DNA from: an uncultured Bacteroidales bacterium
GTDB lineage: Bacteria > Bacteroidota > Bacteroidia > Bacteroidales > P3
Assembly (NCBI GenBank): GCA_947177845.1
Contig: CAMWVZ010000005.1
Span: 1 to 21,815 of the forward strand
DNA: 21,815 nucleotides
Direction of reading: 5' to 3'
A program made the position numbers and the translations under genes. Below, one piece after another: positions 9,358-16,280 of this stretch. The first letter of the stretch is position 1, and every line of letters starts with the position of its first letter. A model generated the notes under the pieces. It did no database searches, had not been told where the DNA came from, and saw nothing but the letters and a program-made list of their open reading frames with translations.

Positions 9358-9657
9358 TTATTTCAGATTGAAGAGTGAGGAAAAACCGGTCATATCGAAT
9401 ATCGGACGCACGTCGGCGGTGAGGTTGACCACCTCTAAGGTGTGTCCGGAATCTTTCACTTTCTTGAGAAGCGAGATGAAAGACCTGAGGCCGGCACTGC
9501 TGATATATTCCATTTTTGCGCCGTCGATAACGAGATCGCCCCGAAAATCGCCGAGTTCACCCACTTGTTTGTCAAAATCACGTGAAGTCAAGGTGTCGAG
9601 TCTTCCAGCCACCTTAATCAATGTGATGTTGTCTTTTTGCTCTACTTCCAAAGTCAT
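9358..9657 (-). CDS. STAS-domain anti-sigma-factor antagonist (SpoIIAA/RsbV-like)
   Basis: A 99-residue single STAS domain, the usual size for RsbV/SpoIIAA. The core motif YISSAGLRSF (residues 51-60) holds the phosphoacceptor region, Ser53-Ser54, at the start of the second helix. In known partner switches this serine is phosphorylated by an RsbW/SpoIIAB-type kinase and dephosphorylated by a SpoIIE/RsbU-type phosphatase; the dephosphorylated form sequesters the kinase. Both kinds of partner are encoded next door: the phosphatase 4 nt upstream, and RsbW-like ATPase domains on the phosphatase itself and on the MATE protein. The NRPS start follows its stop after 1 nt. No sigma factor is encoded in the visible cluster, so the output of the switch is open. 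The protein is probably cytoplasmic, with no signal peptide or membrane segment. Which of the two serines is the acceptor cannot be settled by eye. Confidence 0.92.
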   Translation of the reverse strand: MTLEVEQKDNITLIKVAGRLDTLTSRDFDKQVGELGDFRGDLVIDGAKMEYISSAGLRSFISLLKKVKDSGHTLEVVNLTADVRPIFDMTGFSSLFNLK

Positions 9658-9661
9658 AATA

Positions 9662-11911
9662 TTAGCTTTTAAGGATTATCGTCAATATGTTTTTGTGGTT
9701 GTGGTAGCGATACCCGATAGATTCGGAAAGCCGGCGCATGAGAAAAATGCCGAGCCCTCCGATTTCCCTTTGCTCCCAATCGAGTGTCGTATCCACTTCC
9801 GTATCGTGCTTGAGGGGATTGAATTCCGCTCCATGGTCTTGAATCGTTATGACAACGCGCTCATTTTCATTTCTTAAATCGAATTCGATAGGTTCTTCGG
9901 GATGAGGTACGGGAGAGTGGTGGATGATGTTGGTTACCGCCTCTTCCGCCACCAGCATGATTTTTTTGACAAAGTCCGCGTCCCATTTATCGGAAATTCC
10001 GATTTCCCGAATCGCGGTCATCAAAGGCTCCAGCTCCGCGACATCATAGCGCAACTGCATGCTTATTCCGTCGTTCGGGAAGGCGGAGAGGCAAAGCATC
10101 GTGATATCGTCCGAATAATTGTTTGCCGAATACTTCTTTATTTCATCCCCGATAGAGGCGACAATGGCGGTTGTCGAAGGCTGCGTGCTTATGGCCGTCG
10201 TGACGGTCTGCAACAGCCTTTCCTGACCATAGAAGACTTTTTGCGGATTTTCCGCCTCCGACAGTCCGTCGGTGTACATGAAGAGCGTATCTCCCGCTAC
10301 AAAGGGAATTTCTTGCTGGGTGTAGGGGAAATTCGGCAGAATTCCGACGGCAAGGGCGGCGGGAAGATTCAGATAGGAACATCCCAAGGCGGAACGGAGG
10401 ATAGCGGGATTATGTCCGGCATTCGAAATCACGAGTTTTTCGGCCGCCGTATCGATATAGCCCACCTGTAAGGTAACGAACATATTGTTCGGGTTGTCGG
10501 CGCACATATTGTCGTTGATTCTCGCCACAATTTCCGAGGGTTGGAGCTTTTGCTGGGCGGCGAAATGGAAAAGACTCTTCACATAACTCATCATCAAGGC
10601 TGCGGGAATGCCTTTTCCGCTCACGTCCGCTATGATGAAATACAGGGATTTATCTGTGTCCACATAATCGTAGAGGTCTCCACCCACCTCCAGCGCCGAC
10701 TCCTGAAACGCCGACAGACGGAGTCTTTTTGAAGTAAAGGTGGCTTCCGGTGCCGGGAGGAGGGAACGTTGAATGTCGCGGGCAATCCGGAGCTGACTTT
10801 CCATTTGTTCCCGCGCACGCGTATTCTCCTTTATTTCGGCTATATACCTGTTGATGGAATCTTTCATAAACGACATAGCCTCTCCCAATCGCGACAAATC
10901 GGCATATCGCCTTGTTTCGGGAATCACGATGTCGAAATTTCCGTTGCCAATGTCGATAGCCGATTGGGTGAGCCTTTTGAGCGGCTGCATGGCGCGGACA
11001 AGGGTCATTCTCACCACCGCGATGAGGAGGATGAAGCCGATTACAAGAATCAGAAGCAAGGGCAAGCGGATTCGCGAGGTGACGGATGCGACGGAATGGC
11101 GGGGAGAAGCGGTGCCGATCACGATATTTATGCTCTCCACCGGGGTGAACGTGCAGATAAACTCCGTGCCGTTCATCGTAACGGTTTTTCCTGTTTGGAA
11201 CGCGGATGCGAAGGACGGAAAATCCTGTTGAACTTGTGGATACCCTTCGAGAAATTCACCGTCTTTGGTCAGGATGAAGGAATAGCTGCCGGGATAGGGT
11301 ATAAGACGATGCAGCTCTTCGTCGAGCATACTGATGGCTATATCGGCGGTGACTTCGCAGGTGGTTTCCCCGGAGGCGTTGACGACAGGGAGTGCGTAGG
11401 TCACCATAAGGCATTCTCCGGCGCCTTTGTCTTCATAAGGTTTACTCCATGCGCCCTCGCCCAAATTCAAGGGGGTGCGGTACCATTCGCAGGAGGTATA
11501 GTTGTAGTCGGTTTCTCCCAATTGCTTTAGTGTCACTGTATCTTTGTCCCGACACAGATATTCCATCCATTCCCTTCCCGTGGGTGTCGCTTCGGGAATC
11601 ATGGCTATGCCGCAGCCCTCGATAATGGAATCGCTCTCAAGCAGGATTTTCAGTATGTCGCCGGTATGCTGTTTTATCTGTGCGATATCGAGCAGGCGTG
11701 CTTCCGGCACCGTGCGCTTTACGTTTTGTTCGACCGCATAGAACCGGCTGTCGAGGTTGCTCACCATTTCCGTCTGAAGCAAGCGGGTGATATGTTCCGC
11801 CTGTTCGGATTCACTTTTCGCCGCATAAAACTCCACGATGAGTATGATGGCGATGAAAACGCCGATACTCACGTACATAACGTAAAGCGAAAGTTTATCC
11901 GACAAATTCAT
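9662..11911 (-). CDS. Membrane sensor with Cache-like domain, HAMP, SpoIIE/RsbU phosphatase and RsbW-like ATPase
   Basis: A 749-residue inner-membrane protein. TM1 is at about 10-30. A periplasmic sensor follows at about 35-280 and resembles double-Cache domains (EWYRTPLNLGEGAWSKPYED region, 142-161). TM2 is at 283-305, HAMP at about 305-357 and a helical linker with QRSLLP (381-386) comes next. The PP2C-type phosphatase spans about 395-610: GGDLYDY 410-416, ADVSGKG 428-434, SNAGHNP 496-502, YTDGLSEAEN 546-555, DDITM 601-605, so the metal-binding aspartates are present. The C-terminal GHKL ATPase (620-749) has N box AEEAVTNIIHH (Glu657, Asn661), G1 QDHGAEFNP and G2 GGLGIFL (718-724). It likely senses a periplasmic ligand and sets the phosphorylation state of the STAS protein encoded 4 nt downstream. 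Having phosphatase and kinase-like domains in one chain means it could act in both directions. It is the first gene of the biosynthetic operon. The ligand is unknown. Confidence 0.92.
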   Translation of the reverse strand: MNLSDKLSLYVMYVSIGVFIAIILIVEFYAAKSESEQAEHITRLLQTEMVSNLDSRFYAVEQNVKRTVPEARLLDIAQIKQHTGDILKILLESDSIIEGCGIAMIPEATPTGREWMEYLCRDKDTVTLKQLGETDYNYTSCEWYRTPLNLGEGAWSKPYEDKGAGECLMVTYALPVVNASGETTCEVTADIAISMLDEELHRLIPYPGSYSFILTKDGEFLEGYPQVQQDFPSFASAFQTGKTVTMNGTEFICTFTPVESINIVIGTASPRHSVASVTSRIRLPLLLILVIGFILLIAVVRMTLVRAMQPLKRLTQSAIDIGNGNFDIVIPETRRYADLSRLGEAMSFMKDSINRYIAEIKENTRAREQMESQLRIARDIQRSLLPAPEATFTSKRLRLSAFQESALEVGGDLYDYVDTDKSLYFIIADVSGKGIPAALMMSYVKSLFHFAAQQKLQPSEIVARINDNMCADNPNNMFVTLQVGYIDTAAEKLVISNAGHNPAILRSALGCSYLNLPAALAVGILPNFPYTQQEIPFVAGDTLFMYTDGLSEAENPQKVFYGQERLLQTVTTAISTQPSTTAIVASIGDEIKKYSANNYSDDITMLCLSAFPNDGISMQLRYDVAELEPLMTAIREIGISDKWDADFVKKIMLVAEEAVTNIIHHSPVPHPEEPIEFDLRNENERVVITIQDHGAEFNPLKHDTEVDTTLDWEQREIGGLGIFLMRRLSESIGYRYHNHKNILTIILKS

Positions 11912-11974
11912 AAAAGGTAGGTTTTTGATATTCTATGAATTGCTAATCGCGAAGATAATAAATTTTCAAGTATC

Positions 11975-12006
11975 TTGTGTGAACGGGCCGAAAGTGCATA
12001 CCTTTG
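11975..12006 (+). promoter_or_regulatory. Bacteroidota-type promoter of the NifU-like gene
   Basis: TTG at 11975-11977 and TACCTTTG at 11999-12006, separated by 21 bp, match the phylum consensus (TTTG/TTG about 19-21 bp before TAnnTTTG). Transcription would start only a few bases before the ATG at 12014, so the mRNA would be almost leaderless. This also rules out the earlier in-frame ATG at 11975. Confidence 0.7.
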
Positions 12007-12013
12007 CAGGGTT

Positions 12014-12265
12014 ATGGAAAATATGAAAGAAAAGGAAGCGAAGATAGAGGCGTTTGTGGAGAATGAGCTTGCGCCGGCTTTGGATAGTAAGTGTTCGGCC
12101 ACCGTTACGTTCTACGGTTTTTCGGACGAGGGAAAGGCCAAAATGGGGCTCAAGACCACTTGCGGGAATTGTCCCCGCGCGCGGGCCACGATTTTGCAGA
12201 GTGTCAAGGTGGCGCTCAAGACCGTTTTCCCCGAAATCCCGGATGTGGAACCCATCTATTGGTAA
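12014..12265 (+). CDS. NifU C-terminal-domain-like CxxCP mini-protein
   Basis: An 83-residue cytoplasmic protein. The motif TTCGNCPRARATI (about residues 48-60), followed by a helix and the segment FPEIPDVEPI, matches the layout of the NifU C-terminal (Nfu) domain: CxxCP, a helix, then an acidic tail. In Nfu proteins the two cysteines bind a transient Fe-S cluster at a dimer interface. No N-terminal IscU-like part is present. The ATG at 12014 was chosen because the promoter element ends at 12006. The next gene (YeiH family) starts 11 nt after the stop, so the two are probably co-transcribed. The similarity is short and read by eye, so a role as an Fe-S carrier is a family-level guess; it might instead be a thiol/disulfide or sulfur-handling protein linked to the transporter behind it. 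Confidence 0.7.
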   Translation: MENMKEKEAKIEAFVENELAPALDSKCSATVTFYGFSDEGKAKMGLKTTCGNCPRARATILQSVKVALKTVFPEIPDVEPIYW

Positions 12266-12276
12266 TAATACAAAAA

Positions 12277-13314
12277 ATGAAATTCAGCCAAGCGAAGATA
12301 AAAATGTTGTATGGCGTGCTGCTTATCGCCATATTGTCTTGTGCGGCCTTTCTGATTGCCGAGTTGCCGTTTGTAAAGAGAATATCGTTCAGCCCGCTCA
12401 TTGTGGGTATCTTGTTGGGAATGATCTATGCCAATACATGGCGCAAGCGCTTGCCCGAATCGTGGGTGCCCGGCATTCAGTTCAGCGCCAAACAGTTGCT
12501 CCGTCTTGGCATTATCCTCTACGGTTTTCGGCTCACGATTGCCAATATCGTGGAAGTGGGGTGGAGCGCCTTGGCGGTGGATGCCATTATTGTGGTCGGT
12601 ACCATTCTGATAGGCATTCTGTTCGGCAGGATGCTCAACATGGACCGCGACACGGCTTTGCTCACCTCGGTGGGCAGTTCCATTTGCGGCGCGGCGGCGG
12701 TCTTGGGGGCGGATGCCACGATTAAGCCCCAGCCCTATAAGACGGCGGTGGCGGTGTCGACGGTGGTGATATTCGGCACAATTTCGATGTTCCTCTATCC
12801 TGTTCTGTACCGCAACGGCTGGTTGGGGCTAGATCCGCAGCAAATGGGGCTTTATACGGGGGCCACCTTGCACGAGGTGGCGCATGTGGTGGGCGCGGGC
12901 AACGCCATGGGCGCCGAAATCCAAGATACGGCCACCATTGTCAAGATGATACGGGTCATTATGCTTGTGCCGGTTCTGTTGGTGCTGGCGTTCACCGTCC
13001 GTCCCAAGGCAGACCCCACCGTGGCGCAGCCGCAGGCCAAGAAAGGCAAAATCGCCGTTCCTTGGTTCGCTTTCATCTTTTTGGTAGTGATAGGCTTCAA
13101 TTCGCTCGACCTGTTTCCCTCCGCTTACATCGGCTATATCAACGTTTTCGATACCTTCCTGCTCACGATGGCCATGACCGCCTTGGGCACCGAAACGAGT
13201 TTCGACAAGTTCAAAAAGGCCGGGCCTCGCCCGTTTCTGCTGGCGTTCCTGCTTTATATATGGCTCTTTTTCGGGGGATATGCGCTCACCCGCTATCTGG
13301 CCCCGTTGATGTAG
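12277..13314 (+). CDS. YeiH/UPF0324 family integral membrane protein (putative sulfate/sulfur-compound exporter)
   Basis: A 345-residue polytopic inner-membrane protein with about 10 hydrophobic segments. Family hallmarks are the LYGFRLTI region (81-88), GSSICGAAAVLGADATIKP (133-151) and GATLHEVAHVVGAG (195-208), which together identify the YeiH/UPF0324 group. Family members are annotated as putative sulfate exporters, but transport has been shown for few of them. A hydrophilic loop at about 243-258 (after TVRPKADP) splits the protein into two halves. The ATG at 12277 was chosen: it lies 11 nt after the NifU-like stop, and longer in-frame starts would overlap most of that gene. The pairing with a CxxC sulfur/iron-cluster-like protein fits sulfur metabolism, but this is inference. 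No terminator hairpin is obvious between its stop and the tRNA promoter. Confidence 0.9.
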   Translation: MKFSQAKIKMLYGVLLIAILSCAAFLIAELPFVKRISFSPLIVGILLGMIYANTWRKRLPESWVPGIQFSAKQLLRLGIILYGFRLTIANIVEVGWSALAVDAIIVVGTILIGILFGRMLNMDRDTALLTSVGSSICGAAAVLGADATIKPQPYKTAVAVSTVVIFGTISMFLYPVLYRNGWLGLDPQQMGLYTGATLHEVAHVVGAGNAMGAEIQDTATIVKMIRVIMLVPVLLVLAFTVRPKADPTVAQPQAKKGKIAVPWFAFIFLVVIGFNSLDLFPSAYIGYINVFDTFLLTMAMTALGTETSFDKFKKAGPRPFLLAFLLYIWLFFGGYALTRYLAPLM

Positions 13315-13337
13315 GATATTTTTTCTGCGGCGCGAAA

Positions 13338-13368
13338 TTTGCAAACTCATAAAAAAGATGTAACTTTG
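13338..13368 (+). promoter_or_regulatory. Bacteroidota-type promoter of the tRNA-Arg gene
   Basis: TTTG at 13338-13341, a 19-bp spacer and TAACTTTG at 13361-13368 form a full match to the phylum consensus. The mature tRNA starts at 13384, leaving a short 5' leader. Confidence 0.8.
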
Positions 13369-13383
13369 CGCTCCTTTCGGAAA

Positions 13384-13457
13384 GGCACCGTAGCTCAACT
13401 GAATAGAGCATCTGACTACGGATCAGAAGGTTGCGGGTTTGAATCCCACCGGTGTCA
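13384..13457 (+). tRNA. tRNA-Arg (anticodon ACG)
   Basis: A 74-nt cloverleaf. The acceptor stem GGCACCG pairs with CGGTGTC (one G-U pair). The D stem is GCTC/GAGC. The anticodon stem TCTGA/TCAGA carries loop CTACGGA with anticodon ACG. The T loop is TTTGAAT and the discriminator base A is at 13457. The 3' CCA is not encoded. The T stem GCGGG/CCCAC holds one C-A mismatch. ACG (read as ICG) is the usual arginine tRNA for CGU/CGC codons. Confidence 0.95.
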
Positions 13458-13468
13458 CAAGAATACAG

Positions 13469-13495
13469 ACGGTCGCTTCGGCGGCCGTTTTTTTT
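13469..13495 (+). terminator. Rho-independent terminator after tRNA-Arg
   Basis: An 8-bp stem (ACGGTCGC with GCGGCCGT, one G-U pair) closes a TTCG tetraloop at 13477-13480 and is followed by a run of eight T residues. It lies 11 nt after the tRNA end. Confidence 0.88.
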
Positions 13496-13596
13496 ATCTG
13501 TTCTGAAAATATCATAATCCTGTATAATAAATAGTTGCAATTCATATATGGCAATTTTAGGTTAGGCGGAGGCTCGAAAATACCTACACGTTAGTA

Positions 13597-13627
13597 TTGG
13601 GCAGCCCTGCGCCTCGTTGCAATTTTG
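13597..13627 (+). promoter_or_regulatory. Candidate promoter of the hmu operon
   Basis: TTG at 13597-13599, a 20-bp spacer and CAATTTTG at 13620-13627 resemble the phylum promoter with one mismatch (C for T) in the -7 element. The -7 element sits inside the left arm of the inverted repeat at 13617-13666. The match is weaker than those of the tRNA and NifU-like genes. Confidence 0.4.
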
Positions 13628-13666
13628 CATCGGTTTTTCAACCACCCCCGAAATGTAAAATTGCAA
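13617..13666 (+). repeat. Imperfect 14-bp inverted repeat directly upstream of hmuY
   Basis: The left arm TTGCAATTTTGCAT (13617-13630) and right arm ATGTAAAATTGCAA (13653-13666) are inverted copies with one mismatch, separated by 22 bp. The right arm ends 3 nt before the hmuY ATG. The spacer holds a small GGTT/AACC hairpin. Related GCAATT words occur at 13537 and 13551. It could be a repressor operator overlapping the promoter or an RNA hairpin masking the start codon. It does not match a classical Fur box. Confidence 0.7.
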
Positions 13667-13669
13667 ACC

Positions 13670-14245
13670 ATGAAAAAGTTTTTGTTTTTCTCCTTGATTT
13701 CCGTGAGCCTCGCGCTCCTCGCCGTTTCGTGCAAGGAACCCGAGCCTAAGGATACCGAAATCCGTCGTGCCGCTAATCTCGATGCTTCGGCCTACGACCA
13801 ATGGGTTTATTTCTCCTTTGCAGACGGCAAGGCCACCGCGCGGGCCTATACCGAGGCCGCGCCCGAAAAATGGGATGTGGCTTTTCACCGCGAGAATGTC
13901 CGCACAAACGGCGGTGCCGCCCTCAAGACCGATTTCACCGCCTTGGCACAGGTGGTGGCTCTCCCCGCCGAAGGTTTCGTTGCCGATGTCCAAGACAGCA
14001 TTATCGTCGATATGAGCCAGATGATGCAGGGCGTTATCGGTTATGCCGAAGCGGAGATAAATCCCGCTTTGAACGAATGGGTAACCCGCGACGGTATGCC
14101 TCCCGTCTATACGGTGCGTGAGAATGTGTATATCGTGCGCACCCGCGAAAATACATACGCGGCGATTAAGTTCACCTCCTATAAGAACGATGTTGACAAG
14201 ACCGGCTATGTTTCGTTCGACTATAAATATCCGATTGTTTTTTAG
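13670..14245 (+). CDS. hmuY: HmuY-family heme-binding lipoprotein
   Basis: HmuY proteins are lipid-anchored hemophores that bind heme at the cell surface and pass it to the receptor HmuR. This 191-residue protein has a signal peptide with lipobox LAVSC (Cys21; Ala at -3 is slightly unusual). The body shows family features: QWVYFSFADGK (44-54), EKWDVAFHRENVRTNGG (66-82) and a C-terminal VSFDYKYP. The only histidine is His73, in the family-typical WDVAFHR motif, so bis-histidine heme ligation as in Porphyromonas gingivalis HmuY is not possible. Met115, Met118, Met119 and Met143 are candidates for methionine ligation, as known for Tannerella and Prevotella homologues. The ATG at 13670 was chosen over an upstream in-frame ATG because it starts the signal peptide. 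It is the first gene of the operon, and hmuR begins inside its 3' end. Regulation by iron or heme is likely by analogy. Confidence 0.9.
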   Translation: MKKFLFFSLISVSLALLAVSCKEPEPKDTEIRRAANLDASAYDQWVYFSFADGKATARAYTEAAPEKWDVAFHRENVRTNGGAALKTDFTALAQVVALPAEGFVADVQDSIIVDMSQMMQGVIGYAEAEINPALNEWVTRDGMPPVYTVRENVYIVRTRENTYAAIKFTSYKNDVDKTGYVSFDYKYPIVF

Positions 14246-16259
14246 GTTTGTTAGGTTTGTAAACATTTGCCTCTGCGTCCTTTCGGGCGCGGGGGCTTTG
14301 TTTCTTCCTGCATTTTCGCAGGCGCAGCAACTTTCTCCGTATGCTTTCGACGACACGGCGGTTGCTTGTCAGATCCAGCTTCATGCCGTGGTTATCACAG
14401 GCACCCGCACGCCCAAGATACTCAAGGACGTGCCGGTGGTTACAAGGGTGATTTCTTCCAAGGAAATAGAAAAGACAGGCGCCCTCGATATAGCCGATGT
14501 GTTGCAGACCGAGATTCCGGGCGTGGAATTCAGCCGTCAGATGGACGGGCAGGTGGTGATGAACATGCAGGGCATGGGCGGCAGCGATGTCCTCTTCTTG
14601 ATAGACGGGGAGCGCATGGCCGGCGAAAGTCTCAACAACATAGATTACGAGCGCCTCAACACGGACAATATCGAACGGGTGGAAATCGTGCGCGGCGCGG
14701 GTTCGGCTCTCTACGGCTCCAACGCGATAGGCGGCGTGGTCAACATCATCACCAAGGAGGCCGAGCGGCCTTGGTCGCTCAACGTAAACGGACGCTACGG
14801 TTCAAACAACGAATGGAAAACGGGCGCCGCCTTGGGCTTCGACCGCAAGAAATTCAACAGTCTCACCCATATTTCCTATAAATCGGTGGATACCTATACG
14901 CTTCAAGGCACGGATCCGTCGAGTTCGCCATCCATTATATATGGAGGACGCACCTTCAACGCCAACCAAAGTCTCCGCTATGATTTCCTGCCCAACTTTT
15001 CGCTTAAGCTGCGGGGCGGATTCTATCACAGGGAACGCGATTACACCGAAACGCGCATCAACCGCTATATCGACGGTACGGTGGGCGTGGTGCTCGACGG
15101 CAATCTCACCGACAAGGCGCATCTGCGGGCCGACTATGCTTTCGACCTCTACGACAAATACAATTTCTATCCTCGGGCGGCGTTGCTGACCAAGGAATAC
15201 AGCAATATGCAGAACAAGGCCAATGTGCAGCTCGATTATAACTTCACGCCCGAAAACATCCTTACCGCCGGTGCCGAATACTTCAACGAAACCTTGATGT
15301 CCAACCAGTTCGACACCACTTCCGACGGCGCGTTCAGGAAGTACATGGCCCACACGGCCGTGGCCTACGTTCAGCACGACATTCAATTCAAGAAACAATG
15401 GTATCTGGTCTATGGATTGAGAATGGACTACAACAGCAGTTTCCGTCTTCCTCATCTTTCGCCCAAGGTGTCGTTGATGTATAAAATCAAGCCGGTTTCG
15501 CTGCGGCTTTCGTATGCGGGCGGATTTCGTGCACCCTCGCTCAAGGAGATGTATTCCAACTACGATATGGGCGGCATGGGCTGGTTCATCATCTACGGAG
15601 ACCCGAACCTGAAACCCGAAAAAAGTCAGAACGTGATGTTGAGTGCCGAATACGCGCACAAGCGTTTCAGCCTCACTTTGAGCGGCTACTATTGCCACAC
15701 CCGCGACAAGATAACCACCATCTACAATCTCAGGCAGGATACGGCTTTCTACCGCAACGTGAATATGTCGCACACGGCCGGATTCGATGCCGGTTTCGTG
15801 GTGAAACTGCCCTACGGTTTCGGCATCAAGCTCAGTTATGCCTATGTGTTCGACCGGCAGAAAGAGGGTGGGGTGAATGTGAGTTATGCGCGCCCGCACA
15901 CAGGGGTGGCGCGTTTCGACTATCATTTTGAGAAAGGCGGATATGGTTTGGGCGTGTCGTTGAGCGGGCGCGTGCTTTCGAGCCTCCATTCGGTGGCCGC
16001 CACAAGCAGCAACGACGAAAACGGAAAACCTGTCTACGAGCAGGTGCATTACCCGGCCTACACGATGTGGAAACTCAATGTCAACCAAAGCTTCATGGAT
16101 GCGTTTTCGCTCAACGTGGGCATAGACAACCTCTTCAACTACAAGCCGTCCAACTACGACCTTGTGTCGTCCACTTCGCCGGGCATCACGTTCTATGTAT
16201 CGCTTTCGGTGGATATGGACGATGTGGTGGACTTGGCTCGAAAGAAACGGAAAAGATAA
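14208..16259 (+). CDS. hmuR: TonB-dependent outer-membrane heme receptor (HmuR-like)
   Basis: A 683-residue outer-membrane transporter that imports heme using TonB energy. The signal peptide is residues 1-39 (cleavage near FSQA/QQ). A TonB-box-like VVITGTR follows at about 59-65, then a plug domain with VLFLIDGERM and VEIVRGAGSALYGSNAIGG, then the 22-strand barrel. FRAP (440-443) and DPNL (465-468) correspond to the FRAP/NPDL boxes of heme receptors. The segment between them contains methionines but no histidine. The start at 14208 gives a proper signal peptide and overlaps hmuY by 38 nt. The chain ends in a basic tail (ARKKRKR) instead of the usual terminal aromatic residue. hmuS starts 21 nt downstream. 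Size and motifs fit HmuR; the substrate (heme versus another porphyrin) is inferred from the operon. Confidence 0.93.
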   Translation: MFRSTINIRLFFRFVRFVNICLCVLSGAGALFLPAFSQAQQLSPYAFDDTAVACQIQLHAVVITGTRTPKILKDVPVVTRVISSKEIEKTGALDIADVLQTEIPGVEFSRQMDGQVVMNMQGMGGSDVLFLIDGERMAGESLNNIDYERLNTDNIERVEIVRGAGSALYGSNAIGGVVNIITKEAERPWSLNVNGRYGSNNEWKTGAALGFDRKKFNSLTHISYKSVDTYTLQGTDPSSSPSIIYGGRTFNANQSLRYDFLPNFSLKLRGGFYHRERDYTETRINRYIDGTVGVVLDGNLTDKAHLRADYAFDLYDKYNFYPRAALLTKEYSNMQNKANVQLDYNFTPENILTAGAEYFNETLMSNQFDTTSDGAFRKYMAHTAVAYVQHDIQFKKQWYLVYGLRMDYNSSFRLPHLSPKVSLMYKIKPVSLRLSYAGGFRAPSLKEMYSNYDMGGMGWFIIYGDPNLKPEKSQNVMLSAEYAHKRFSLTLSGYYCHTRDKITTIYNLRQDTAFYRNVNMSHTAGFDAGFVVKLPYGFGIKLSYAYVFDRQKEGGVNVSYARPHTGVARFDYHFEKGGYGLGVSLSGRVLSSLHSVAATSSNDENGKPVYEQVHYPAYTMWKLNVNQSFMDAFSLNVGIDNLFNYKPSNYDLVSSTSPGITFYVSLSVDMDDVVDLARKKRKR

Positions 16260-16280
16260 CGTAAAGATTTAGATATTGTG

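Noticed and set aside
11912..11919. TACCTTTT directly before the start of the sensor phosphatase gene (minus strand) as a promoter -7 element
   Set aside because: The last base differs from the consensus and no TTG/TTTG lies 19-21 bp upstream. The real promoter of the NRPS operon is probably within 11912-12013 but I cannot place it.
13384..13500. tRNA-Arg as an integration site of a mobile element
   Set aside because: No integrase gene or direct repeat of the tRNA 3' end was seen in the window, and the downstream operon is a common core-type heme locus.
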